Shown: piece by piece, positions 8,137-15,917 of the stretch
Numbering within the stretch: the stretch's first letter is position 1
Layout: each line of letters starts with the position of its first letter
Assembly: GCA_937983055.1 (NCBI GenBank)
Contig: CALJLA010000200.1
Span: 1-37,761 of the forward strand
Direction: 5' to 3'
Source: an uncultured Pseudomonadota bacterium
GTDB taxonomy: Bacteria; Pseudomonadota; Gammaproteobacteria; Burkholderiales; Eutrophovitaceae
DNA length: 37,761 nt
The notes under the pieces: generated by a model
Databases searched by the model: none
Seen by the model: the letters and a program-made list of their open reading frames with translations, nothing else
What the model was told of the DNA's origin: nothing
Translations under genes and position numbers: made by a program

Positions 8137-9834
8137 TCACGACCAGATCACGGCCTTCCCTTTCGCGTACCACTGCTCGACTTTCTCGGCGACGGCGCCC
8201 TCGATGCGGCTGCGCTTGACCTTCATGGTCGGGGTGAGAAAGCCGTTCTCGATTGCCCACACTTCCTGCGAAATGACGATCATCTGCAATTGCTCGTAGC
8301 TGGACAGTTGCGCGTTGACATTCTTCAGCAGTCGCTCCATTTCGGACTCGACGCGGGCGCGGACGCTTTTGTCCGTCGTTTTGGGTCGGAGGTCTTCGGC
8401 CAGCACCACGATTGCGTAGGCCGAGGGCTGGCCGACGCCGGACACCAGGGACATTTCGACCATGGCGTGCTCGTTGATAAGGTTCTCGATCGGGGCAGGG
8501 GCGACGTACTTGCCCTTGGCGGTCTTGAACAATTCCTTGACCCGCCCGGTGAGCTTGAGCAGGCCGTTGGGACGGCGTTCGCCGCGGTCGCCGGTGCGGA
8601 AGAATCCATCGGGCGTGAACGCGGCTTCGGTGAGATCGGGCTGTTTGTAGTAGCCCACCATCTGGCCCGGCGACTTGATGAGGACCTCGTCGTCCTCGCC
8701 GATCTTGACCTCGACGCCTTCGAAGGGCACGCCGACATAGCCCGGCTCGTTGGCCTCTTCGGTCGAGGCGTGCGAGTAGGCGAAATCTTCGGTCATGCCG
8801 TAGCCCTCGAACAACTGCAGTCCAAGCTTGCGATACCAGGCGATCAGTTCGGGAGGGATCGGCGCCGAGCCGCTGAAGGCCAGGTGCACCTGGTCGAGGC
8901 CGAGCCCCTTCAGCACTTTCCTGCGCACGAGGCCGCCGAGGATCGGAATCTTCAGCAGCCGGTCGAGCTTTTTCGGAGGCACCTTGGCGAACACGCCCTG
9001 CTGGAACTTCAGCCACAGGCGCGGCACCGAGACGAAGAAGGTGGGCCGTGCCCGCTGCAGGTCCGCCACGAAGGTATGGATCGACTCGGCAAAGTACACA
9101 TGCACGTTTCCGTGCCACCAGGACATGCATTCGATCACCGCGCGCTCGAACACGTGTGCCAGCGGCAGGTAGGACAGCATCCGCCACGGCACGCCCGCGG
9201 GCATGCGCCGGCCGATGTTTTCCGCGGCAAGCTGGGCGGCCCGGCTGATACGCCCGAAGTTGTGCATGACGCCCTTGGGCCGCCCGGTCGAGCCGGAGGT
9301 GTACATCAGGATGGCGAGATCGTCGGGCTTGCGTGCCGGGCGCCCCGCGAGCGGCGCACTGGCGGCGATCAGGTCGTCCCACTTCGGAAACTGCGTGGGC
9401 GGCGCCAGCGGCAGGGCGATGCAGGGCATGCCGGCGGGGACGCCCGGCGCCTGATCCGGCCAGCCGTCGAGCTTGCCGACGAACAAAAGCCTGGAGTCGC
9501 TGTGCTCCAGCACGAAGCGGATGGTTTCGGCGCTCTCGGTGGGAAAAATTGCCACGGTCGTCCCGCCGGCCATCCAGATTGCCAGTTCCGCAATGAAGAA
9601 ATGCGCGCAGTTCTTCGACAGGATGGCGATGTGGCTGCCCGCGCCGAATCCCTCGCGCTGCAGGTGCGCCGCCATGCGCCGCGCCTGGTCGACGACTTCG
9701 CCCCAGGTGTAATCGACGACCTTGCCGCCGCCGACCGGCTGGCTGAGGAACACGCGCTGCGGATGCGCCTCGGCATGATCCTGGATGCGATCGAGTATCA
9801 GTTTTTGGCTGGCGTTCGCTGCCTGATCTGGCAT
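8137..9834 (-). CDS. AMP-dependent long-chain acyl-CoA synthetase (FadD15/FACS-like)
   Basis: The 565-residue enzyme of the ANL superfamily activates a fatty acid with ATP to an acyl-adenylate and then to acyl-CoA. ATG 9834 is preferred over upstream codons because GGAGGAG lies upstream and the protein then begins MPDQAANASQKLILDRI. Visible motifs are the phosphate-binding loop LMYTSGSTGRPKGVMHNF, the adenine motif LFEGYGMTEDFAYSHAS, the hinge FFRTGDRGERRPNGLLKLTGRVKEL and the catalytic-lysine region FKTAKGKYVAPAPIEN. Use of an ELFK-type hinge with GKYV and A8 after the TGD resembles long-chain bacterial FACS proteins. The gene is monocistronic, convergent with the hydrolase gene. Chain-length preference cannot be read from sequence. 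Confidence 0.9.
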   Translation of the reverse strand: MPDQAANASQKLILDRIQDHAEAHPQRVFLSQPVGGGKVVDYTWGEVVDQARRMAAHLQREGFGAGSHIAILSKNCAHFFIAELAIWMAGGTTVAIFPTESAETIRFVLEHSDSRLLFVGKLDGWPDQAPGVPAGMPCIALPLAPPTQFPKWDDLIAASAPLAGRPARKPDDLAILMYTSGSTGRPKGVMHNFGRISRAAQLAAENIGRRMPAGVPWRMLSYLPLAHVFERAVIECMSWWHGNVHVYFAESIHTFVADLQRARPTFFVSVPRLWLKFQQGVFAKVPPKKLDRLLKIPILGGLVRRKVLKGLGLDQVHLAFSGSAPIPPELIAWYRKLGLQLFEGYGMTEDFAYSHASTEEANEPGYVGVPFEGVEVKIGEDDEVLIKSPGQMVGYYKQPDLTEAAFTPDGFFRTGDRGERRPNGLLKLTGRVKELFKTAKGKYVAPAPIENLINEHAMVEMSLVSGVGQPSAYAIVVLAEDLRPKTTDKSVRARVESEMERLLKNVNAQLSSYEQLQMIVISQEVWAIENGFLTPTMKVKRSRIEGAVAEKVEQWYAKGKAVIWS

Positions 9835-10387
9835 TTTTCTCTCCTCCGTCGTGAAGCGCCTGGCCAGCAACCCGGGGTTGTCGGCGCTCTGCATCTGAAT
9901 CATAGCGTTCCGGACCGGCCGGGCCTTGCGTCCGGCGCGCAACCCTCATTTTGCATCACGCGGTGTTCCCATGGCTCGTTGCGCAGGATGGCGCGGGCCG
10001 CCTTCGAGGGCGAGCCGCCAGATGCTGAGGCCATCTTTCTCCCGAGGAGAGGCGTGCATGGGCACTTGCGCACGACCGGGCAGTCGCGCCGGAAGAACGC
10101 GTCTACCCGGTGTGCGCGCCTCGGGCGACCCGCGTTGGCCTGCGGCGTATAGGGCTCGATGCCGCGCCGCCGGGAGCGAGCCGGGGAGAATTCATCTGGT
10201 GCGCCTCAATCTGGAAGGGGTGAATTCCGGTGGCCGGAGGTGTTGCTTCGTCGCGGACGGATCTTCTCTGCCCTCCTTTACAATCCACCGTCCCCCTACT
10301 AGCGAGGCTGTCATGCGGGCCATCATGCCCAGCTGTTTGTTGCGGGGCCAGCTGTTCGGCATCGACTGAGCGCGTCGCGCGTCGCCC
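9835..10387. other. 553-base intergenic region carrying one copy of a dispersed repeat
   Basis: This gap separates the divergently transcribed acyl-CoA ligase and benE-like genes. Short open frames cross it, but none has a ribosome site or recognisable protein. It contains one copy of a 38-bp repeat (9963-10000) that recurs at 14148-14185. A TACAAT hexamer at 10279-10284 could be a -10 element for the transporter gene, but I find no matching -35. Confidence 0.5.
9963..10000. repeat. Dispersed intergenic repeat, copy 1
   Basis: These 38 bases match 14148-14185 at 37 of 38 positions; 9969-10000 is identical to 14154-14185. The core reads CCATGGCTCGTTGCGCAGG and continues into a GC-rich segment. 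Similarity fades to the right of both copies. On the minus strand both copies read ARAILRNEPW, which could mean a decayed coding fragment or a repeat-derived pseudo-peptide. Both copies lie in intergenic DNA. Confidence 0.75.
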
Positions 10388-11608
10388 ATGGTGCTTGAGA
10401 AGCCGGCCGCCGCACCGCCTTCGCTCAGACAGGCGCTCGCCGATTTCGGCGGCCTGTATGCGGCCAATGCGCTGGTCGCCTTTATTTTCGCGGCGTCGGG
10501 CCCGGTGGCCATCCTGCTTGCTGTCGGCACACGCGGAGGGTTGTCCGAGTCCGACCTCGCGTCGTGGATCTTCGGCGCGTTCTTCCTCAACGGACTGATC
10601 AGCATCCTATTCTGTTGGCGCTACCGGCAGCCGCTGGTTTTTTTCTGGACGATTCCCGGTGCAGTGCTGGTCGGTCCGGCGCTCGGCCACCTGAGTCTGC
10701 GCGAGATCGTAGGCGCCTATCTGGCCTGCGGCGTACTCATGCTCGCGCTGGGCCTGTCCGGGTGGGCCAAGCGGTTCATGAACGCAATCCCGATGCCAAT
10801 AGTGATGGCGATGGTCTCGGGTGTGTTTCTGAAGTTCGGGCTGGACCTCGTATTCGCGATTCGCGACGCATTCTGGATCGCGGCGCCGATGGCCCTCGTG
10901 TTCTTCGCGCTGTCTGCATCGCCGCGCCTCGCCCGGGCACTGCCGCCGGTGATTGGCGCACTGATCGTCGGCGCGCTTTTGGTCGGATTGCTCGGCCAGT
11001 TCGATGAAGGCAGCGCAGCGGTCGTCTCGCTCGTGCGTCCGAACCTGTACATGCCGGCGTTTTCGTGGCAGGCGATGCTCGAACTTGTCGTGCCGCTCGC
11101 GATCACTGTGTTGGTGGTGCAGAACGGTCAGGGAATCGCGATCCTGAGCGCCGCAAATCATCCGCCGCCGATCAACGCGATCACCGCGGCGTGCGGCGCG
11201 GGCGCGGTGGTGGTCGGCATGGTCGGCAGCGTTTCGACCTGTCTGACGGGTCCGGTCAACGCGATCATCACTGCTACGGGCGAGAAGCACCGCCAGTACA
11301 CCGCGGGCATCATGGTCGGGATGCTTGCGCTCGGCTTCGGGTTGTTCTCGCCGGTGTTCACGCGCTTGATGCTCGCCGCGCCGCGTGCTTTTATCGCCGC
11401 GCTTGCTGGCCTCGCCATGCTGCGGGTGCTGCAGACCGCGTTCACCGTCGCGTTTCAGCGCACCTTTGCGCTCGGCGCACTGGTGACTTTTCTTGTGACT
11501 GTGGCCGACGTGCCGATATTCAATGTCGGCGCCCCCTTCTGGGGCCTGGTGTTCGGGCTGGCCGCATCATGGCTGCTCGAGCGCGGCGATTTCTCGACCT
11601 CGCAGTAA
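10388..11608 (+). CDS. benE: BenE family benzoate/H+ symporter
   Basis: The 406-residue polytopic membrane protein matches the BenE family: ANALVAFIFAASGPVAILLAVG, LASWIFGAFFLNGLISI, YRQPLVFFWTIPGAVLVGPAL, and a later QNGQGIAIL-type segment followed by the SVSTCLTGPVNAIITATGE loop. About 11-12 membrane helices are apparent. The family imports benzoate and related aromatic acids with protons. No benzoate-degradation genes lie nearby, so the substrate may be another aromatic or carboxylic acid. The ATG has no strong ribosome site; other early starts would remove the first helix. It is convergent with the EamA gene. The 237-base gap after it (11609-11845) holds only short GC hairpins, for example gcccct/aggggc at 11734-11752. 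Confidence 0.88.
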   Translation: MVLEKPAAAPPSLRQALADFGGLYAANALVAFIFAASGPVAILLAVGTRGGLSESDLASWIFGAFFLNGLISILFCWRYRQPLVFFWTIPGAVLVGPALGHLSLREIVGAYLACGVLMLALGLSGWAKRFMNAIPMPIVMAMVSGVFLKFGLDLVFAIRDAFWIAAPMALVFFALSASPRLARALPPVIGALIVGALLVGLLGQFDEGSAAVVSLVRPNLYMPAFSWQAMLELVVPLAITVLVVQNGQGIAILSAANHPPPINAITAACGAGAVVVGMVGSVSTCLTGPVNAIITATGEKHRQYTAGIMVGMLALGFGLFSPVFTRLMLAAPRAFIAALAGLAMLRVLQTAFTVAFQRTFALGALVTFLVTVADVPIFNVGAPFWGLVFGLAASWLLERGDFSTSQ

Positions 11609-11845
11609 GTTGAGGTTCGGGGCAGGTTGCGACTGCCTTGCGCGCGGTGCGCCACAGACTCGTCTCGGCAGCCGAAGTTGACTGCTTATCCCGTTGCGGA
11701 GCGGGCGCCCGGCCGGGCGGGGTTGCGCGAGCCGCCCCTGACCGTGAGGGGCCCGGTGATGCGATCGCCTTTGCCCTGCCGGGCGCACTGGCGCCCGAGC
11801 GGCTTCAATTGCGGTCGGGAGACTCTTCCACCCGCGCGGAGTGGC

Positions 11846-12808
11846 TCACGGGCCGGGGTTGGCTTGCGACGCCAAGGGTTCGACCGAGCGCAGCCTGGCA
11901 AGCGGCAGGCAGGCCGTGGCACCGATCAGCATGCACGCAATGCCCGCTGAGATGAGTGTCGCGCTTGCCGGCAGGCCGGGCAGGGCCGGCTCGCCCAGCA
12001 GGAGCATGGCAATCGGCACGCCGAACACCGCGCTGACGCCCCCCAGCAGACTGAGCAGCACCGGGCCGCCCGCTTTCTGTACCACGAACAGCAGCAGGAA
12101 CTGGCCGGCAAACACGGCCGCCTGCACTGCGATCAGGACCGCGGCGTGCCCAGATTCGGCAGGCAGCGCGAGCGAGGCGCCAGGCAGCAGGCCGGCGAGC
12201 CACAGAATGGCCGTCGCCCCCATCAGCATGCCGGGTGCGAGCGACTCGGCGCTCGCGCCGGGCGGCCAACGGCGCGAGCGGTACAGATTGCCGGCCGAAA
12301 GCAGAACCGGGCCGACTAGCGTTAGGACAATCCAGAACGGCTCGGCATCCGGCATTGCCCATCTTCCAAGGATCAGCCAGGCGGCGCCGGCGAGCGCCAG
12401 CATCACGCCGCTGGCCCGCCACCAGCAGAACGCTTCCATGCGCAGCATCAGCGCGCCGACATACGTCATCAACGGCGGCAAGGAGATCATCAATGCCACG
12501 AAGCTCACGCCCAGATGTGGCACCGCGCTGAAGAAGATCAGGTTCGAGCCTGCGATGCCCAGAAAACCGGAGACCACAAAATATTCGATGGACCGCCGGG
12601 TTACCGGGGTGGTATGGCCCCGCAGGCGTGAGACGGTGGCGAGCAGCAGGGTTGCGCCGGCCAACGACCAGGCCAGGAAGGCCAGCGGATTGATGCCGGC
12701 CGCGCCCGCGATTTTGGCCAGATTGGTCGAGATGCCGAGAAGCAGCCCGCCTGCCAGCAGTGCCGGCAGGGCCATCCGCAACTGAGGCGTTAGTTTCATG
12801 TTGCTCAT
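11846..12808 (-). CDS. EamA/DMT family transporter (RhaT/RarD-type exporter)
   Basis: The 320-residue protein has about ten hydrophobic helices arranged as two homologous EamA halves. The first begins ALPALLAGGLLLGISTNLAKIAGAAGINPLAFLAW and the second around FWIVLTLVGPVLLSAGNLY. EamA proteins are drug/metabolite transporters, often exporters of amino acids or other small metabolites; no substrate can be assigned here. The ATG at 12808 overlaps the stop of the upstream 60-residue ORF by four bases (ATGA), so translation is probably coupled, and ggggag lies further upstream. Divergent placement from a LysR gene suggests LysR control, as is common for such exporters. Confidence 0.85.
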   Translation of the reverse strand: MSNMKLTPQLRMALPALLAGGLLLGISTNLAKIAGAAGINPLAFLAWSLAGATLLLATVSRLRGHTTPVTRRSIEYFVVSGFLGIAGSNLIFFSAVPHLGVSFVALMISLPPLMTYVGALMLRMEAFCWWRASGVMLALAGAAWLILGRWAMPDAEPFWIVLTLVGPVLLSAGNLYRSRRWPPGASAESLAPGMLMGATAILWLAGLLPGASLALPAESGHAAVLIAVQAAVFAGQFLLLFVVQKAGGPVLLSLLGGVSAVFGVPIAMLLLGEPALPGLPASATLISAGIACMLIGATACLPLARLRSVEPLASQANPGP

Positions 12809-12987
12809 TGCCGTTGCTCCCCGTTGCCTGGCGGACCGACAGGGCGATCAGGCGCATCGACAGGCATTCGGTTGAGCCGGCCGATCTCGTCCCCCGGCAG
12901 CCAGGGGCTGTGGCCGGCGGTGCGGTCGGCGACGGGAGCCAGCGACGCAATAGCCTGCAGCAGTCTTTCAAGAACGGTGGATTTCAC
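12805..12987 (-). CDS. 60-residue hypothetical protein translationally coupled to the EamA gene
   Basis: GTG at 12987 is preceded by GGAGGA with seven bases of spacing and opens a 60-codon frame beginning VKSTVLERLLQAIASLAPVAD. It ends TGA at 12805-12807, overlapping the EamA start (ATGA). The strong ribosome site and the exact overlap favour a real gene over a shadow frame. The N-terminal ~20 residues could form an amphipathic helix; the rest is polar, with PWLPGDEIGRLNRM. There is no signal peptide, membrane helix or known motif. It is the first gene downstream of the LysR divergent region. It may be a small accessory protein or a leader that couples translation of the transporter. Confidence 0.5.
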   Translation of the reverse strand: MKSTVLERLLQAIASLAPVADRTAGHSPWLPGDEIGRLNRMPVDAPDRPVGPPGNGEQRQ

Positions 12988-13068
12988 GGTCGTGTCCTCC
13001 GTTTGGGTTGTGCGAAATTCACCGGGGCCACGATACTTTGCATCAGGATTTTGATAATCCGGCTTTTC

Positions 13069-13087
13069 GGAACAACATTGTTGTCCC
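13069..13087. promoter_or_regulatory. Candidate LysR operator palindrome
   Basis: GGAACAACATTGTTGTCCC has perfect ACAACA/TGTTGT arms around one central T, and flanking GG/CC extends the symmetry. It lies 20 bases before the LysR start and 82 bases before the small-ORF start, inside the 119-base divergent region. LysR proteins typically bind such interrupted dyads between divergent genes; the assignment to this LysR is inference. Confidence 0.5.
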
Positions 13088-13106
13088 ATGTGAAATAATT
13101 GGCCGC

Positions 13107-14030
13107 ATGGAGTCGCTTGCAGACATCGCGGTATTCGTCCAGGTGGTCGATGACGGGAGCTTTACCGCCGCCGCGGAACGCCTGTCGATGTCGAAATCGG
13201 TCGTCAGCCGCCATGTCAGCCGGCTTGAAGACCGACTGGGCGCCCGGCTGCTGAACCGCACCACCCGTCGCCTGAGCCTCACCGAGGTGGGCCGGGCGTT
13301 GTACGAGCGCAGCCGCCACGGCCTGAAGGAGATCGAAGACGCGGAAGCCGAAGTATCGCGGCTGCAGGGACATCCCCGCGGCACGCTGCGCATCAACACG
13401 CCGATGTCGTTCGGAGTGTTGCATGTCGCGCCGGTCATCCCGGCGTTCACCCGCCGCTATCCCGAGCTTGCGGTGGACATGACGCTCGACGACCGCAAGG
13501 TCGACGTGATCGAAGGCGGGTTCGACGTATCGATCCGGATCTCCGAGATGCCGGACTCGTCGCTGGTGGCGCGGCGGATCGCGTCGTGCCGCCACGCCGT
13601 GGTGGCGTCACCCGCGTACCTGAAGCGCCACGGCCGGCTGCGCACCCCGGAAGATCTGCGCAACCATCGGGTGCTTACCTATCAGTACCAGGAGTCGGCC
13701 GAAGTGTGGCACTTCCGCGCCCCGGGACAAAAGCCGATATCGGTGCCGGTTTCCGGCTCGGTGCGGATGAACAACAGCCTTGCGCTGCGCGAGGCGCTGC
13801 TGAACGGCGCCGGCGTTGCCCGCATGCCGACGTTCGTTGTCTGGCGCGACCTGCAGCAAGGCACCTTGCGAGCGCTGCTAGCGAACCATGAAACGCTCGA
13901 GCTTTCGATCTATCTCGTATTCGCGCAGCGCCACCACCTCGCGCCCAAAGTGAGGGCATTCGTGGAGTTCATGGCCGAGACCATTACCGAGACGCCCGAC
14001 TGGGACCGCAGCGCCCCGCCTGACGAATGA
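13107..14030 (+). CDS. LysR family transcriptional regulator
   Basis: The 307-residue regulator starts at ATG 13107 (MESLADIAVFVQVVDDGSF), the canonical LysR N-terminus; the frame upstream of this is not coding-like. The winged helix-turn-helix occupies residues ~1-60 (FTAAAERLSMSKSVVSRHVSRLEDRLGARLLNRTTRRLSLTE). It is followed by the LysR substrate-binding domain (GTLRINTPMSFGVLHVAPVIPAF, VDVIEGGFDVSIRI, LNGAGVARMPTFV). The sequence style matches the CrgA/DsdC-like LTTR group widespread in betaproteobacteria. It is divergent from the small ORF-EamA pair and very probably controls it and itself through the palindrome between them. The inducer is unknown. The initiating ATG lacks a clear Shine-Dalgarno. 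Confidence 0.92.
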   Translation: MESLADIAVFVQVVDDGSFTAAAERLSMSKSVVSRHVSRLEDRLGARLLNRTTRRLSLTEVGRALYERSRHGLKEIEDAEAEVSRLQGHPRGTLRINTPMSFGVLHVAPVIPAFTRRYPELAVDMTLDDRKVDVIEGGFDVSIRISEMPDSSLVARRIASCRHAVVASPAYLKRHGRLRTPEDLRNHRVLTYQYQESAEVWHFRAPGQKPISVPVSGSVRMNNSLALREALLNGAGVARMPTFVVWRDLQQGTLRALLANHETLELSIYLVFAQRHHLAPKVRAFVEFMAETITETPDWDRSAPPDE

Positions 14031-14042
14031 ACCAACGGATCC

Positions 14043-14138
14043 CGGGGGCAGGCCTATACTTTTTAGTTCGCACATCGACGCAGTTACCGACTGACTGAGC
14101 AGAGTGGGGGGGGGCTATAAAGTATAGGACTGACCCCG
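14043..14138. repeat. ~96-bp inverted-repeat (MITE-like) element
   Basis: The left end (14043-14066, ending CCTATACTTTTTAG) and right end (14115-14138, starting CTATAAAGTATAGGACTGA) are inverted copies with a few mismatches and one gap. The core arms, 14054-14066 and 14115-14127, pair at 12 of 13 positions. The interior holds a run of nine G (14106-14114). No gene is present. Such TATACTTT ... AAAGTATAG ends next to GGTCAG/CTGACC resemble short non-autonomous elements seen between genes of environmental proteobacteria. A copy of the dispersed repeat follows ten bases later. Confidence 0.55.
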
Positions 14139-14147
14139 GTGTGCGCC

Positions 14148-14185
14148 GTGTTTCCATGGCTCGTTGCGCAGGATGGCGCGGGCCG
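14148..14185. repeat. Dispersed intergenic repeat, copy 2
   Basis: This is the second copy of the sequence at 9963-10000 (37 of 38 identical). It lies between the 96-bp inverted-repeat element and the TRAP operon, about 65 bases before the DctP gene start. Confidence 0.75.
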
Positions 14186-14249
14186 GCTGTGAGGGTGGAC
14201 GGTATGGTACGGTAATCATTCCGATTTCAAGCTTCCCGGTGCCGCGCGA

Positions 14250-15311
14250 ATGTCGAAGACCACTGTCTGGAAGATTGTTGCGGCCGCGGTCATCGTGCTG
14301 GGCGGGATCGTGTCACTGTTGCTGCTGCGCGGCGAAGAGGCAGTCGGCCCCGATGGCGGAAAGCTTGTCTGGAAATTCTCGGTGTGGGGGCCGCAGCGCG
14401 CCTTTACACGTAGCGTGGAAGAGGCCAAGACGCTGTGGGAGGCGGCGGGCGACGGGCGCTTCGAGCTGCAGGTGCATTACGGCAGCGCGCTGTCGCCGGA
14501 GAAGGAGAACCTCGACAGCATCAAGCTCGGCCTGATCGAAGGCGCCTACGTCTGCATCGGCTACGGGCCGAACAAGACGCCGCTGGCGCAGGTGCTGGAG
14601 CTGCCGTTTCTGCTGACGCAGGACATGCGGGTGAACGCCCGTGTCATCGATGCTGTCATGCAGCATCCGTTGGTCGAGGAGGAGTTGCGCACCCGCTGGA
14701 ACGCGAAGTACCTGTTTCCGGCGGTGACCGGCGTGTACGAGTTCATGGGCAACCGGCGGGTAGCGAACGTGGCCGATCTGAAAGGGGTGCGGGTGCGCAT
14801 CTCCGGCGCCAATGCCACCGTGCTGGAGCAGTTCGGCGCGGTGCCGACCCTGGTGACCGCGCCCGAGGCCTACACCGCGCTGGAGCGCGGCACCATCGAC
14901 CTGACCGGCTTTCCCTGGACGGACTCGTTCGGCGCTTTCCGGCTGCACGAAGTGTCGAGCTACGCCATCCTCGGCATCTCGCTTGGCGGCTTCGCCTGCG
15001 TGACGCTGGTATCGCTGGACGCGTGGAACCGCCTGCCGGAAGACCTGCGCGCGATGCTTCCACAGGTGCGCGAACAATCGATGCGGGCCAGCTTCGACGC
15101 CTATGACGCCGGCGACCGGGAATGGTTGCCGGTGTTCGAGAAAAAGCTGGAGATCGTGCGCTTTGCGCCGGGGGAGCGCGAGAAGATGGTCGCGGTGGCC
15201 CGCCCGATGTGGACGGAGTGGGCCGCGCAGCAGGACGCGCGCGGCCTTGCCGGCAGCGAGATCCTGCGCTTTACCCAGGACCAGGTCGCGAAGTTCCGCG
15301 CCGCGCGCTGA
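14250..15311 (+). CDS. TRAP transporter substrate-binding protein, DctP family
   Basis: The 353-residue protein begins with a basic/hydrophobic export segment (TTVWKIVAAAVIVLGGIVSLLLL) that may be a signal peptide or an uncleaved anchor. The mature part has DctP hallmarks: LVWKFSVWGPQ, a LDSIKLGLIEGAYV-type segment, LELPFLL, MGNRRVANVADLKGVRVRISGANATVLEQFGAVP and the conserved PEAYTALERGTIDLTGFPW. These periplasmic proteins capture carboxylate-type solutes and hand them to the DctQM membrane pair, which here follows directly. The ligand cannot be read from the sequence, although the Arg in VRVRISG is the usual carboxylate anchor. There is no strong ribosome site. The gene starts shortly after two repeat elements. 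Confidence 0.88.
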   Translation: MSKTTVWKIVAAAVIVLGGIVSLLLLRGEEAVGPDGGKLVWKFSVWGPQRAFTRSVEEAKTLWEAAGDGRFELQVHYGSALSPEKENLDSIKLGLIEGAYVCIGYGPNKTPLAQVLELPFLLTQDMRVNARVIDAVMQHPLVEEELRTRWNAKYLFPAVTGVYEFMGNRRVANVADLKGVRVRISGANATVLEQFGAVPTLVTAPEAYTALERGTIDLTGFPWTDSFGAFRLHEVSSYAILGISLGGFACVTLVSLDAWNRLPEDLRAMLPQVREQSMRASFDAYDAGDREWLPVFEKKLEIVRFAPGEREKMVAVARPMWTEWAAQQDARGLAGSEILRFTQDQVAKFRAAR

Positions 15312-15318
15312 CCGCCCG

Positions 15319-15912
15319 ATGCGCGAACTGATCGAACTGCTGATCGGCCTGCTGGTGATCGGCGCGCTGGTGGCGCTGGCGGCGCGCCGGATCAACCGCC
15401 TTGCGTGGTGGATCGAGAACGCGCTGAGCCTGGTCTCCGCGGCGCTGGTGCTGTTCGCGATGCTGCTGGTATCGGCGGAAGTGATCCTGCGCCAGCTGTT
15501 CAACACGCCGATTCCCGGGCAGCTCGAACTGGCCGAGCTGCTGATGCCGCCGATCATCTTTCTCGCCATTGCCTATACGCAGGCCACCGGCGGCCATGTA
15601 CGCATGACGGTGCTGATCGACCATCTGCCGCCAGCCTGGCGCCATGCCGCCGAGATCCTGGTGAAGGTGCTGGCAATCGCGGTGTGCGCGGTGCTTACCT
15701 TCTACAGCGCGAAGTACGCGCTGCGCACCTGGCAGTATCACGACGTCACCATGTCGCCGCCCTACCTGCCGCTCTGGCCCTCGGCGGCGATGGTGCCGCT
15801 CGGCCTGTTTCTGGTGACGCTGCGCATTTACCTGGAGGTGCTGCATCTGCTGTTTCCGAAGCTGATTCCCGGCAGCGAACCGGGGCTCGCGTCGGCGAGC
15901 ACGGCGGAGTAG
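15319..15912 (+). CDS. TRAP transporter small permease, DctQ family
   Basis: The 197-residue membrane protein starts at ATG 15319, seven bases after the DctP stop; the longer open frame upstream overlaps DctP in another frame and is a shadow. It has about four to five helices: an N-terminal LIELLIGLLVIGALVALAA, then WWIENALSLVSAALVLFAMLLVSAEVILRQLFNTPIPGQLELAELLMPPIIFLAIAY as the typical DctQ core, then helices around ILVKVLAIAVCAVLTFY and SAAMVPLGLFLVTLRIYLEV. DctQ pairs with DctM in sodium-driven uptake. The segment with R and GH before VRMTVLIDHLP is characteristic of the family. The gene is followed five bases later by dctM. Confidence 0.88.
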   Translation: MRELIELLIGLLVIGALVALAARRINRLAWWIENALSLVSAALVLFAMLLVSAEVILRQLFNTPIPGQLELAELLMPPIIFLAIAYTQATGGHVRMTVLIDHLPPAWRHAAEILVKVLAIAVCAVLTFYSAKYALRTWQYHDVTMSPPYLPLWPSAAMVPLGLFLVTLRIYLEVLHLLFPKLIPGSEPGLASASTAE

Positions 15913-15917
15913 GGCGG

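Noticed and set aside
8065..10152. 695-codon open frame on the plus strand over the acyl-CoA ligase
   Set aside because: Antisense shadow; the minus-strand protein has all ANL motifs.
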